From NCBI RefSeq assembly GCF_947072475.1, contig NZ_CAMTIA010000007.1, positions 1 through 64,000 on the forward strand: a stretch of 64,000 nt of DNA. The letters are read 5' to 3'. Positions 54,063-63,125 of this stretch are shown piece after piece. The first letter of the stretch is position 1, and each line of letters starts with the position of its first letter. The position numbers and the translations under genes are program-made. The DNA is from an uncultured Deefgea sp. Lineage in GTDB: Bacteria; Pseudomonadota; Gammaproteobacteria; Burkholderiales; Chitinibacteraceae. The notes under the pieces were generated by a model that saw only the letters and a list, made by a program, of their open reading frames with translations, did no database searches and was not told the DNA's origin.

Positions 54063-55700
54063 ATGTTTGCTAAAATTTCTACTCGACTCATGCTGGGCTT
54101 TGGTTTATTGCTCGCACTCTTACTCGCCATTATCGCCATCAGCGTGTTGAATATTCGCAATTTACAGCAGTCTAGCGCGCAAATTTTGCAGACCGACGTG
54201 GCCGTTGGCGATCAAGCACAAGAAATTCGCTATCTCGTCACCCGAACCCGCCAAAGAGAAAAAGATTTATTTTTTGCCGTTGATGTGCAAAACCCTGATG
54301 CCGTCAAAAAACTGAAAGCCGAATGGGATAGCCAACTTGCTGAGCTCAACACTGCGATTAGCACTTTCAGCTCAATGCCACTCTCGCCAGAACTCAAAAG
54401 CATTGCCACTCAAATGCCCTTGCAAGTGAAAGGCTATCAAGACGCACTGAACACCGTGTATAGCCAAATTGCTTCAGGCCAAATCACTACGCCACAACAA
54501 GCCAATCTGGCACTTGAGCCCTATAAACAACCGATTCGCGATCTGAGTGACAATGTGAAACAAAGCTACGATGTGTCGCATCAAGCGATGTTGGCAGCAC
54601 AATCAAAAATCACCGAACACGCCAATCAAAGTCGCAACTCTCTCTTACTGATGGGCGTGATCGCCCTACTGGCTGGTATTGCCGGCGCGATATTGATCAG
54701 CCGCTCGATTATTCGGCCGCTGCATTTTATGCAGCACGAAATCATGCAAATTGATCAACAGAATGATTTAACTCGCCGACTTCCGCTCAATGGCGGCACC
54801 GAGCTCGCCGATATGGCGCAGGCGATTAATCGTTTACTCGGCGCGCTAGCAGCCACCTTGGGTGAGTTGCAAAATCAGTCATCGCAACTTAAAAATTCCG
54901 CGCAGCAATTATCAAGTACCTCTGCACAAGTCAAAAACAGCTCTGAAATACAGTCCGATCAAAGTATTTCAATGGCCGCTACGCTAGAAGAAATCTCCAC
55001 CAGCATTAGCCATATCGCCAATTTATCGGGCGACGCACGGCAAATGTCACAGCAATCAGGGCAAGCCGCCAGCAATGGCGTCGAGCACATTAGCGCCATG
55101 GTTACCGATATTGGCCGCATTGCCGATTCGATTCGCCAAGCCGCACTCACCGCTGAAGAACTCGATGCATCATCGGATCGAATTTCTGGCATTACCATGG
55201 TGATTAAAGATGTCGCCGACCAAACCAATTTACTTGCGCTTAATGCCGCCATCGAGGCCGCGCGTGCCGGTGAGCAAGGCCGTGGTTTTGCTGTGGTCGC
55301 CGATGAAGTGCGTAAATTAGCCGAGAAAACCGGCCGTTCCGCGCAAGAAATTTCGGCCATGATTAGCACGATTCAACATGGCGCTAAAAACATGGCCGAA
55401 CAAATGCGAACGTCAGTCAGCAGCGTCGAAACCGGCATGCAAGTGGCTCAAAATGCCGGCCAAGCTATGAGCAGCATTAGTGGCAGCGCGCAATCGGTGG
55501 CGCAAGTGATTGAAGAAGTGAATATTGCGTTGGCCGAACAATCATCGGCCAGCCAAATTCTCGCCAATCGCGTTGAATCTATCGTTCAAATGATTGATGA
55601 AAACACCCAAAGTACCGCCCACGTGGCCGGTACGGCACAGACACTCGACACGATGGCCGATACGCTGAGCAATCAAATTGCGCGCTATCGCGTCAGTTAG
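54063..55700 (+). CDS. Methyl-accepting chemoreceptor
   Basis: A 545-residue transmembrane chemoreceptor: helix 1 near 11-33, helical periplasmic sensor of about 155 residues (four-helix or HBM type), helix 2 near 195-217, HAMP, and signalling domain with [24 protein letters not shown]. No cytoplasmic PAS or C-terminal docking pentapeptide. ATG 54063 follows CAGGAGCTTTGACC. The ligand is unknown. A terminator follows. Confidence 0.94.
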   Translation: MFAKISTRLMLGFGLLLALLLAIIAISVLNIRNLQQSSAQILQTDVAVGDQAQEIRYLVTRTRQREKDLFFAVDVQNPDAVKKLKAEWDSQLAELNTAISTFSSMPLSPELKSIATQMPLQVKGYQDALNTVYSQIASGQITTPQQANLALEPYKQPIRDLSDNVKQSYDVSHQAMLAAQSKITEHANQSRNSLLLMGVIALLAGIAGAILISRSIIRPLHFMQHEIMQIDQQNDLTRRLPLNGGTELADMAQAINRLLGALAATLGELQNQSSQLKNSAQQLSSTSAQVKNSSEIQSDQSISMAATLEEISTSISHIANLSGDARQMSQQSGQAASNGVEHISAMVTDIGRIADSIRQAALTAEELDASSDRISGITMVIKDVADQTNLLALNAAIEAARAGEQGRGFAVVADEVRKLAEKTGRSAQEISAMISTIQHGAKNMAEQMRTSVSSVETGMQVAQNAGQAMSSISGSAQSVAQVIEEVNIALAEQSSASQILANRVESIVQMIDENTQSTAHVAGTAQTLDTMADTLSNQIARYRVS

Positions 55701-55748
55701 GATCTGTTAACGTTTAGTTTTCCGCCGCGCTGGCGCCAAAAATGAATC

Positions 55749-55773
55749 ACGGCTGCGTATGCAGCCGTTTTTA
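55749..55773 (+). terminator. Rho-independent terminator after the chemoreceptor
   Basis: ACGGCTGC and GCAGCCGT enclose GTAT and are followed by TTTTATTT. Confidence 0.9.
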
Positions 55774-55829
55774 TTTCAGCGCATTGATTCAATCAGTTAA
55801 AATTAAATTTTTCCTTACACAAATCAATC

Positions 55830-56366
55830 ATGCCTATTCGTCCAGTGTTAAAAATGGGTGAGCCTTTGCTACTAACTACGGCGCAAAAAGTCAGCGAATT
55901 TGATACACCCGAGCTACACGCACTCATCGTCGATTTATTCGACACGATGGCCGACAACCACGGCGTGGGCATTGCTGCGCCGCAAATTGGCGTTAGCTTG
56001 CAAGTGGTGGTGTTTGGTTTTGCGCAAAATGCGCGTTATCCCGATGCCGATGCGGTGCCACAAACGATACTCATCAATCCCATCATCAGCCCCATTAGCA
56101 TCGAGCTCGAATCTGGCTGGGAGGGGTGTCTGTCTGTTCCTGGCTTACGAGGTGTCGTACCTCGCTATACCCAGATACGCTATCAAGGCTTTGATCAATT
56201 CGGTACACCGATTGATCGCACCGTCAGTGGCTTTCACGCGCGCGTCGTGCAACACGAATGCGACCATCTATTTGGCGTGCTCTACCCGCAACGCATCACC
56301 GATATGACGCAATTTGGCTATACCGACGTGCTATTTCCCCAGCTGAAGGCTGGGCAAGATGAGTAA
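55830..56366 (+). CDS. def: Peptide deformylase
   Basis: A 178-residue metallohydrolase that removes the formyl group from new proteins. All three motifs are present: [10 protein letters not shown] near 46-55, EGCLSVPG near 96-103, and the metal site QHECDH near 139-144. Its 3' end overlaps the yciH-like start by eight bases. Confidence 0.96.
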   Translation: MPIRPVLKMGEPLLLTTAQKVSEFDTPELHALIVDLFDTMADNHGVGIAAPQIGVSLQVVVFGFAQNARYPDADAVPQTILINPIISPISIELESGWEGCLSVPGLRGVVPRYTQIRYQGFDQFGTPIDRTVSGFHARVVQHECDHLFGVLYPQRITDMTQFGYTDVLFPQLKAGQDE

Positions 56367-56706
56367 AAAATCCAGCGGTGGACTCGTCTATTCAACCGAG
56401 CACGGCACCATGTGCCCAACGTGTCGTCAGCCGATGGCTGCTTGCAGCTGCCAAGCAGCGCTCCCCAGTGGCGACGGGATCGCCCGAGTGGGCCGCGAGC
56501 TTCGCAAGGGTAAGGCGGTGATTGTTGTCAAAGGCTTAATTTTAGATAGCGCGGCACTCACCACTCTGGGCAAACAACTCAAAACCCTATGCGGCACGGG
56601 CGGCACAGTCAAAGACGGACAAATTGAAATCCAAGGTGAACATCGCGACAGCATCATCAGCGAGCTCAACCGCCAAGGCTTTAAAACCAAACGTGCTGGC
56701 GGCTAG
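56359..56706 (+). CDS. yciH: SUI1/eIF1-like translation factor (YciH)
   Basis: A 115-residue protein: N-terminal zinc-ribbon-like Cys pair ([13 protein letters not shown] near 19-31) and a C-terminal SUI1 domain ([16 protein letters not shown]... [19 protein letters not shown]). Bacterial YciH affects start-codon selection. It overlaps def by eight bases, so the two are probably cotranslated; a role in initiation fits its def partner. Confidence 0.93.
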   Translation: MSKKSSGGLVYSTEHGTMCPTCRQPMAACSCQAALPSGDGIARVGRELRKGKAVIVVKGLILDSAALTTLGKQLKTLCGTGGTVKDGQIEIQGEHRDSIISELNRQGFKTKRAGG

Positions 56707-56932
56707 CGCCAGTTGGCGCTGGCTTGGTCGTTGCAGAATTGGGCTAAAGATAAGACGAAAAGCGCGGAAAGACTCGCTGTAGCGCAAAATTATCATCCCC
56801 AGAGTGGCCTGCATCATAGCTGCAATCGAAGATAGAACTTATGCTCAGCACGGGTGTAAAAGTGTAATCGCCATTGGCCAGAACACGTTTGCGTTATAAG
56901 TTAATCGCTGCTTTCTATTGATAATTGTGTCT

Positions 56933-57247
56933 ATGAACAAACTCTTTATTCTGGCAATCAGCGCCGCATGTGCTTTTCCGCTGAGCGCCGCCGCCAGTAT
57001 CAATATCTCCATCGGCACTCCGGTGGTGATATCTCCTGCAACGCCAATTTTGCAACTCGGGTCGCGCAATCATCGAGGTTATTATTGGGATGGCCGCCAT
57101 TGGCAAACCCCACGTTATTGGTCGTCGCATTACCGTTACCATCAAGGGCGCTGGCATGATCGCGACGATAAGCGATATAAGAAATATAAAAAGCATCACC
57201 ACCACGGGCGTGATCGTGATCGTGATCGCGACTGGGATGATGATTAA
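56933..57247 (+). CDS. Small exported protein with His-rich, Arg-Asp repeat tail
   Basis: A 104-residue protein with a signal peptide (about 1-20, ending SAAAS) and aromatic YYWDGRHWQTPRYWSSHYRYHQ followed by a Lys/His tract and a tail of alternating Arg-Asp encoded by CGTGAT repeats (57208-57234). Similar small YxWDGRxW proteins are common and uncharacterised; metal or surface binding by the His-rich tail is inference. ATG 56933 is chosen for the signal peptide. A bidirectional terminator follows. Confidence 0.78.
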   Translation: MNKLFILAISAACAFPLSAAASINISIGTPVVISPATPILQLGSRNHRGYYWDGRHWQTPRYWSSHYRYHQGRWHDRDDKRYKKYKKHHHHGRDRDRDRDWDDD

Positions 57248-57270
57248 TCAAAACAGCAATGTGCAGACGT

Positions 57271-57301
57271 AAAAAAGCCGATCTAAAAGATCGGCTTTTT
57301 T
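57271..57301. terminator. Bidirectional terminator between the His-rich gene and tRNA-Leu
   Basis: AAAAAAGCCGATCT and AGATCGGCTTTTTT flank a short AAA loop; T runs on both strands end the plus-strand gene and the minus-strand tRNA. Confidence 0.94.
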
Positions 57302-57306
57302 GAATT

Positions 57307-57391
57307 TGGTGCCCGGGGCCGGACTCGAACCGGCACACCTTTCGGCGGGGGATTTTGAGTCCCCTGCGTCTACCAATTCCGCCACCCGGGC
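57307..57391 (-). tRNA. tRNA-Leu (anticodon CAA)
   Basis: An 85-base class II tRNA on the minus strand. Acceptor GCCCGGG pairs with CCCGGGC; the anticodon arm GGGGACTCAAAATCCCC carries CAA; a variable arm CGCCGAAAGGTG is present; T arm GGTTCGAGTCC; an encoded CCA ends it. Confidence 0.95.
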
Positions 57392-57576
57392 ATGAGTGTG
57401 TTCTGTGTAGGAGGCGGATTATTCCTGATTCCATCTGGCTTGGCAAGCATTTTAAACAAAAATTATTGCGCTCAAAAAATACCTCAATAAAATCAATGGG
57501 CATTCAAAATTTAATGCGCCTGCAAACCAAGCCGTATTGCGTTTATTTCATATCAAGCGTTCACTGCTGCGCGGCA

Positions 57577-59061
57577 TTACTGATTACGCGGTTTAAAAAA
57601 AGTGTAGTTTTGGTAAGGCTCAAACGCCTGATAAATCGCCACCGATCGCGCTGGCAGTTGCAGCAACACACTACCGGCCTGCATTTTGCAATCTGGCGCG
57701 CCACCTAAAGCATCGCGCAACGGCACACCGTCGTACCAATGCGAATAAGGAATCAATAAACGACTCGCTAGCGGGGTATCGGTTAAATTCACTACCACCA
57801 AAGCGGCCTCCCCCGGAATAGCGGTGGCGCGTAAAAACACTAGGGTATTGCCCGCCAATCGATGGCCCAAAACGATAATATCGCCATACTGTAGGGCGGT
57901 ATTTTGCTGGCGAATCGCAATCAATTGCTTGACCCATGATCGCTGCGCGTGATTCCAGTCCGCCTCGTTCCAGCGCATTGGCCGGCGGCAATCCGGATCT
58001 GCACCGCCTTGCATGCCGATTTCTTCACCGTAATACACCAGTGGAATGCCCGGCAAAGTAAATTGCATTGCCATCGCCAGCTGCGCGTCATGCAAATTAC
58101 CGACGGTGGTAATCAAACGCGGCGTATCGTGGCTCGACAGCATATTCCACGAACACAACAGCCCTTTCAAGCCATACGCATCACGAGCGTCTTGAATCGC
58201 CGCATTCATTTGTACGCCATCGATTTCTCCCGCCAGCCAAGCCAAAATCGCGGTGCGATACCAGTAATTCATCATGCCACTATAACCAGCACCAGCCTGA
58301 AACCAGCCGCCAGAAAAGCCATTTAATTCACCGAGCAATCCGGCCTCTGGATACACTTTCGCCACCACCTCGGCCATCTCTTGTGCCACGGGTATACCGA
58401 CATCTTGCGCGACATCAAAGCGCCAGTTGTCGATACCCCGACTTAACCAATATTGCACCACGCTGTTGGGCTGGCGATACAGCACGTCTCTGACTGCTGG
58501 ATTGGCCAAATTAAGTTCCGGCATCAAGCCGTAATCTTGCCAGCATAAATACCGTCCATCCGCCAGAAAAGTAAACCAATCGCGCTTGCTTGGATCGCCT
58601 TGTTGCGCCGCCAAAAACCACGGATGAAATTCAGAAACATGGTTGAGCACGGCGTCCAGCGTCAGATTCATGCCTTGCTGATGCAAGGTATCGATCAAGC
58701 GTCGTAAAGCCGTTTCACCGCCAAACATCGCGTCAATAGTAAAAAAATCCGTCGCGTCGTATTTATGATTGCTCGGCGCGCTAAAGATCGGCGTAAGGTA
58801 AATCCCAGTCACCCCTAAATCCAGCAAATAATCAATTTTGTCAGCTATACCATCCAAGTCACCGCCAAAAAATTGCTGTCCCCACGGCTGATTTAAGGTG
58901 CTGTCATCCCAGCCCCGTTTGGCGATATTCGGCCCGTCATAAGCGGTATTGGCTAGTTTTTCCGCGCTACTTAAGCCTGCACCAATCGCAAATCGCTCGG
59001 GAAAGATCTGATACACAATTTGGCTAGCGCGCCGACGAGTAAGGTCATCCAGTTGAGTCAT
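57577..59061 (-). CDS. GH13 alpha-amylase-family glucosidase/neopullulanase
   Basis: A 494-residue cytoplasmic (no signal peptide) glycoside hydrolase. Conserved GH13 regions: DAVLNHVSEFHPWF near 137, nucleophile Asp in GIDNWRFDVAQD near 215, acid Glu in LLGELNGFSGG near 245, and LSSHDTPR near 312. The pattern resembles maltodextrin glucosidase/cyclomaltodextrinase. ATG 59061 follows GGGGCGATGTG. Likely cleaves maltodextrins; no transport genes are adjacent. Confidence 0.92.
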   Translation of the reverse strand: MTQLDDLTRRRASQIVYQIFPERFAIGAGLSSAEKLANTAYDGPNIAKRGWDDSTLNQPWGQQFFGGDLDGIADKIDYLLDLGVTGIYLTPIFSAPSNHKYDATDFFTIDAMFGGETALRRLIDTLHQQGMNLTLDAVLNHVSEFHPWFLAAQQGDPSKRDWFTFLADGRYLCWQDYGLMPELNLANPAVRDVLYRQPNSVVQYWLSRGIDNWRFDVAQDVGIPVAQEMAEVVAKVYPEAGLLGELNGFSGGWFQAGAGYSGMMNYWYRTAILAWLAGEIDGVQMNAAIQDARDAYGLKGLLCSWNMLSSHDTPRLITTVGNLHDAQLAMAMQFTLPGIPLVYYGEEIGMQGGADPDCRRPMRWNEADWNHAQRSWVKQLIAIRQQNTALQYGDIIVLGHRLAGNTLVFLRATAIPGEAALVVVNLTDTPLASRLLIPYSHWYDGVPLRDALGGAPDCKMQAGSVLLQLPARSVAIYQAFEPYQNYTFFKPRNQ

Positions 59062-59388
59062 CACATCGCCCCATTGACAGTGAAATACATTAACCGTAGC
59101 AGAACATCAACCGACTCCAACATTGTTTTTAACTGATTTAAAACTGACAAAAGCCAAAAAACAACACTCTAACTTTATTTCTTAACTGCAACAAATTGGT
59201 AAAAATATAATCAGATACTGAGTGCTGACTCAATGCTTTGCTGGCCGAGCAAAATCTCGCGGCAAAACATTTTTGCTTCTGGTGATTCATTTTTAAAGCA
59301 ATGATTTGATGTTGTGTTCACTCAATGCAAATCAAGCGTAGAGCCCAACGACAGATCGGCGCTTCAATAAGCTGCAATTGGAGACCTC
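59062..59388. other. Divergent intergenic region between the GH13 gene and a small gene
   Basis: No gene seen. It is AT-rich and contains the plus-strand promoter at 59182-59211 and the long leader of the small gene. GCTGGCCGAGC near 59241 is a short inverted repeat. Confidence 0.5.
59182..59211 (+). promoter_or_regulatory. Candidate sigma-70 promoter upstream of the small basic gene
   Basis: TTAACT (59182-59187) and a perfect TATAAT (59206-59211) with an 18-bp spacer. It would give a leader of about 170 bases before the start at 59389. Confidence 0.5.
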
Positions 59389-59634
59389 ATGACCGAGCAC
59401 AATTACATTCTGAAGCTTATTACCATCCACGGCGTCGAGCAGCCCATCGCGACCGGAACTTACGACTCCATTCTCAATGCTTACAACAACAAACGAAAAA
59501 AACTCAATATCGGTCAACGCGTCACCATGTCGCGTCGCTGTGATACTGGCGATGTGGTGCTCAAAACTTGCGCCCCGAGCGGCCGAAAATACCCGACTCA
59601 GCGCAGCTATATCATGGCGAGCTACTGCCGCTAA
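59389..59634 (+). CDS. Small basic protein of unknown function
   Basis: An 81-residue basic protein: YILKLITIHGVEQPIATGTY near 6-25 is beta-rich; the C-terminal part has Cys residues in SRRCDTGD, KTCAPSGRK and SYCR. GGAGACCTC before ATG 59389 is a good ribosome site, and a strong -10 lies 180 bp upstream, so it is probably expressed. Not recognised; nucleic-acid binding is one possibility given its charge (inference). Confidence 0.65.
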   Translation: MTEHNYILKLITIHGVEQPIATGTYDSILNAYNNKRKKLNIGQRVTMSRRCDTGDVVLKTCAPSGRKYPTQRSYIMASYCR

Positions 59635-59705
59635 TCGACGCTCGCTAGCACAGCACCAGCATAAACTACGCCGCCACTCGCTCGCTGCAACGGCGAGTAA
59701 TGCGA

Positions 59706-59753
59706 TGTATTGCCATGTAGCGCTTTTCAATATTGCACCTTATCGATATACCC
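59706..59753. repeat. GGGTATA-family intergenic palindrome
   Basis: On the minus strand it begins GGGTATATCGATAAGGTGC and ends GCGCTACATGGCAATACA; 48 bp, with outer GTAT and inner CAT/ATG arms. It is between the small basic gene and dinB. Confidence 0.6.
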
Positions 59754-59859
59754 ACTAGTACGATATAAAAGCAGTGCAGCGCAATCACCGCTGAAGCAGA
59801 AAATACTGACAGTCATATAGAACGAACGTACAATTTGTTTTATTTACTCAAACCACACC

Positions 59860-60912
59860 GTGACGCCTCAGCGCAAAATTATTCATATCGATTGCGACTG
59901 CTTTTATGCTGCCGTTGAAATGCGTGATCGACCTGAACTCCGCGAAGTTCCGCTCGCGGTGGGCGGCTCGGCAGAGCGGCGTGGCGTCATTGCCACTTGC
60001 AACTACCTTGCGCGCCAATTTGGCATTCATTCGGCGATGTCGACGTATCGAGCACAACAGCGTTGCCGGCAACTGGTGGTGGTGCCGCCCGATTTTGCCC
60101 GTTACAAAGCGGCATCACAGGCAATGCGCGCCATTTTTGCCGATTACACCGATCAAATCGAGCCACTATCTTTGGATGAGGCGTATTTAGACGTTAGCGG
60201 CCAACCGCATTGCGCAGGTAGCGCCTCGCGAATGGCCGAACAAATTCGGGCGCGCATCGAGCGCGAAATCGGCATTACCGCCAGTGCCGGCATTGCGCCA
60301 AATAAATTACTCGCCAAAATTGCCAGCGACTGGCGCAAACCGAATGGGCAATTCGTGATTCGTCCCCAAGATATTGCCGAATTTATGCCGCAGCTAGCAA
60401 CGAGAAAGCTATGGGGTATTGGTAAGGTCACCGCAGATAAACTGGCGTTGCGCGGTATACATACCTGTGCCGATATTCAGGCATGGTCACTGGAACAATT
60501 AATCAGCGAATTTGGCCGCCTCGGCCATTTATTGCATGAACAAGCCCAAGGCATCGATCATCGTCCAGTGGCCCCGCATGAAAGTCGAAAATCATTATCG
60601 GTAGAAAATACATTCGCTCATGATTTAAGTACCGCCGCTTGCCAGCAAGCGCTGGCAGAATTATTTAGCGATTGGCAAATTCGAATGCAGCGTTTAGCGG
60701 ATGAGCGAATTCATAAAGCATTTATCAAAATTAAATTTGCTGATTTCACACAAACCACCGTGGAATGTATTTGCAACTCGCCACAATTAAATACCTATAT
60801 TCGACTACTCGAACAAGGTTTAAAACGTAGCCCGCAGACCGTGCGTTTATTGGGTTTAGGGGTACGTTTTGACGAACGCAGCAATGTGCCTGAGCAGCTT
60901 TGTTTATGGTGA
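59860..60912 (+). CDS. dinB: DNA polymerase IV (Y family)
   Basis: A 350-residue translesion polymerase. The palm motif IIHIDCDCFYAAVEM near 7-21 carries the first metal Asp; SLDEAYLDVSG near 104-114 holds the second acidic pair; KLLAKIASDWRKPNG and HhH-like residues and the little-finger domain follow. It starts at GTG 59860. I found no clear LexA box (CTG-N10-CAG) just upstream, so SOS control is not shown here. Confidence 0.95.
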   Translation: MTPQRKIIHIDCDCFYAAVEMRDRPELREVPLAVGGSAERRGVIATCNYLARQFGIHSAMSTYRAQQRCRQLVVVPPDFARYKAASQAMRAIFADYTDQIEPLSLDEAYLDVSGQPHCAGSASRMAEQIRARIEREIGITASAGIAPNKLLAKIASDWRKPNGQFVIRPQDIAEFMPQLATRKLWGIGKVTADKLALRGIHTCADIQAWSLEQLISEFGRLGHLLHEQAQGIDHRPVAPHESRKSLSVENTFAHDLSTAACQQALAELFSDWQIRMQRLADERIHKAFIKIKFADFTQTTVECICNSPQLNTYIRLLEQGLKRSPQTVRLLGLGVRFDERSNVPEQLCLW

Positions 60913-61085
60913 TATGACTTGGTACGGCATTTTTAATGCTTTGCCGATTTCGGCAACAAGCCAACAATTGCCCGCCAGCATATTAATATATGCTTATATT
61001 TGAAAAACTCAGCAAATTAGCTAAAAATGAATATCGCGTTAGCTTATTTATTTTTTTGTTGAGTTGAATGCCAGAAGGCCTGACA

Positions 61086-63056
61086 ATGAATGAAATATTC
61101 AATTTATGGTTTAAATTATCAATGCCGCATTTTAAATTTCGCCGCGCCACACTCTGCGTCACACTGGGCCTAAGCTTTGGTTCAGCTCACGCCATGACCA
61201 TGGGCGAATTGCAATTACAGTCCTATATCGGACAACCCTTTCGCGGCCTTGTACCCTACCGTTTAAATGCCGGCGAAGCGATCAATGAACAATGCATTGA
61301 ATTACGCGCATCTAACAATGAATTACCCGGCTTAGGCCCAGCCACCATTCAAATTCGTCCCAATGGGGAAAACAGTGGCGTATTACTAATCGAATCACGC
61401 TCGGCAGTCGGCGAACCGACAATTGCTTTTGCGGTGAAGCTCGCCTGCGCCAATCAACAAATGACGCGGGATTTCACCGCCTTTTTAAATATCGCCCCAA
61501 CCGGCGCCGAGCGCGAAATATCCAGTCGCCCCCTGCCACGTGAAGTGCGCCCTCGTCGAGCTGAATCCAGCAATGCGCAAGACGTATCGCCGAGAACAGA
61601 TCATCAGCTCACGCTGAAAAAACCGATGAGTTTGCGCGAACTCACCAAGCGCTATTACCCCGAAAATACGCCGCAATATCCTCGCTACTTACAAAAACTC
61701 AGCGCTAGCAATCCTGATCTTGACCCGAATGCCGCACTGAGTGCCGGTACTGTGGTGAGCATTCCCGATAAATTACGTTCAGTACGAAAAAAAACGCCAA
61801 CCACGCCGACAGTAGAAGCAGGTCAATTGCGACTCGATAGCGAACCGAGTCAACGCACTAAACCAACAGGCACGCCATCCACCGCGCAATACACGCAAGG
61901 TTTAGAAGAGAAAGTCAAAACCCTAGAAGAATTACAGCTCAAATTACAACTGGAAGTCGAGCAACTGAATACGCGCCTAAGCCAGCTCAACACCAGCCAG
62001 CCGATCGCCAGCGCACCTGAGGCGCTCATCACCGCCAGTACGGTGACGGCCGTCAGCAACACCACCGCCGCAGCCGCCCCCGGCATCAGTGCCAGTCAGC
62101 CGAACAAAAAACGCATTATGCCTGCGCCAGAAATCGCCGAGCCCGCGAGCAAGACGCCAACTTGGCTGATTGGTTTAGGTTTAGTTGGCATCGTAACGAC
62201 GGTCGGCGGCTGGCTATTTTGGCGTCGTCGCCAAGCGCAGCCAGCAAATGAGCTCGCTCCCCATAGCGAACAAACCTTGATGGGGCAATTTAAAACCTAT
62301 GCCACACGGCATAAAGCCAGCGAACACACGCCAACCATGATGTCTTTTTTACATCATCCTGGTGCAGGAATTGAAGTCAGCGATTTTGATTCCGTCGATT
62401 TGGCACGCATCCAAATTATGTTGGGACAAGGTGAAGTCGCCGAGGCGATTGATTTGCTGTATCGCAGCATTGATGAAGACCCAGAAGATATCGAGCGTTG
62501 GTTAATGCTATTCCGAGTTTTCCGCCAACAAGGCATGAAAACCGAATATGCCAATTTGGCAAAAAACTTAAGCCTGATTGTTAAAGACGAAGCCGATTGG
62601 GAACTGGTGCGTAATATCGGCTCAAAACTTGATCCAGAAAATGAGCTCTATCAACGCCAAAATCGCCCGAATACGATGGCGGCCGATGTCATCACGGCAG
62701 ATAGCAAAAGGGTCGAGCTAGATATCCATCCCGAGTCCACACCGGCCACGATGATGCATGCCTTCTTAGATATCGAAACCCCGCTCGCCCCAACGCCAAC
62801 GCCGACGATGGACTTTGCAATCAGCGAAGTCGTGCCAATGACCACGCCAGCCGTCATGTTGGATATTCAACTGCCTGAAATGCACGATGAAATACAAGAT
62901 ATCTCGTTTCAAGCCACCGAGGAAATCGAAATGTTTCCGGCTTTTGAGCCCGAAATCGAGGTAGACAGCCCTGATTCAATCGTGCCACATTTGGATTTTC
63001 TTGACTTCAATTCAGAGAACGAATCACCGCCAGAGCGCAAACGTCATCTCGAGTAA
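61086..63056 (+). CDS. FimV-like inner-membrane protein
   Basis: A 656-residue protein with the FimV layout: signal/N-terminal helix to about residue 36 (GSAHA-MT), a periplasmic beta domain (LQLQSYIGQPFRGLVPYRLNAGE), a LysM-like segment (MSLRELTKRYYPENTPQYPRYL near 179-198), a coiled coil near 275-310, a membrane helix near 360-382, then an acidic cytoplasmic part with TPR-like helices (VDLARIQIMLGQGEVAEAIDLL near 435-456). FimV helps PilMNOPQ assembly, polar localisation and Chp signalling. ATG 61086 follows AAGG. It is followed by hemC. Confidence 0.85.
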   Translation: MNEIFNLWFKLSMPHFKFRRATLCVTLGLSFGSAHAMTMGELQLQSYIGQPFRGLVPYRLNAGEAINEQCIELRASNNELPGLGPATIQIRPNGENSGVLLIESRSAVGEPTIAFAVKLACANQQMTRDFTAFLNIAPTGAEREISSRPLPREVRPRRAESSNAQDVSPRTDHQLTLKKPMSLRELTKRYYPENTPQYPRYLQKLSASNPDLDPNAALSAGTVVSIPDKLRSVRKKTPTTPTVEAGQLRLDSEPSQRTKPTGTPSTAQYTQGLEEKVKTLEELQLKLQLEVEQLNTRLSQLNTSQPIASAPEALITASTVTAVSNTTAAAAPGISASQPNKKRIMPAPEIAEPASKTPTWLIGLGLVGIVTTVGGWLFWRRRQAQPANELAPHSEQTLMGQFKTYATRHKASEHTPTMMSFLHHPGAGIEVSDFDSVDLARIQIMLGQGEVAEAIDLLYRSIDEDPEDIERWLMLFRVFRQQGMKTEYANLAKNLSLIVKDEADWELVRNIGSKLDPENELYQRQNRPNTMAADVITADSKRVELDIHPESTPATMMHAFLDIETPLAPTPTPTMDFAISEVVPMTTPAVMLDIQLPEMHDEIQDISFQATEEIEMFPAFEPEIEVDSPDSIVPHLDFLDFNSENESPPERKRHLE

Positions 63057-63125
63057 GTCGCGGGCAACGCATGCTGCATCGCGCATGTTAGACTGCTGTT
63101 TTTGTCTGACTGAAGGATTTTTCTT

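Noticed and set aside
59754-59859. Possible LexA box upstream of dinB
   Set aside because: No CTG-N10-CAG palindrome of adequate quality was found in the leader.
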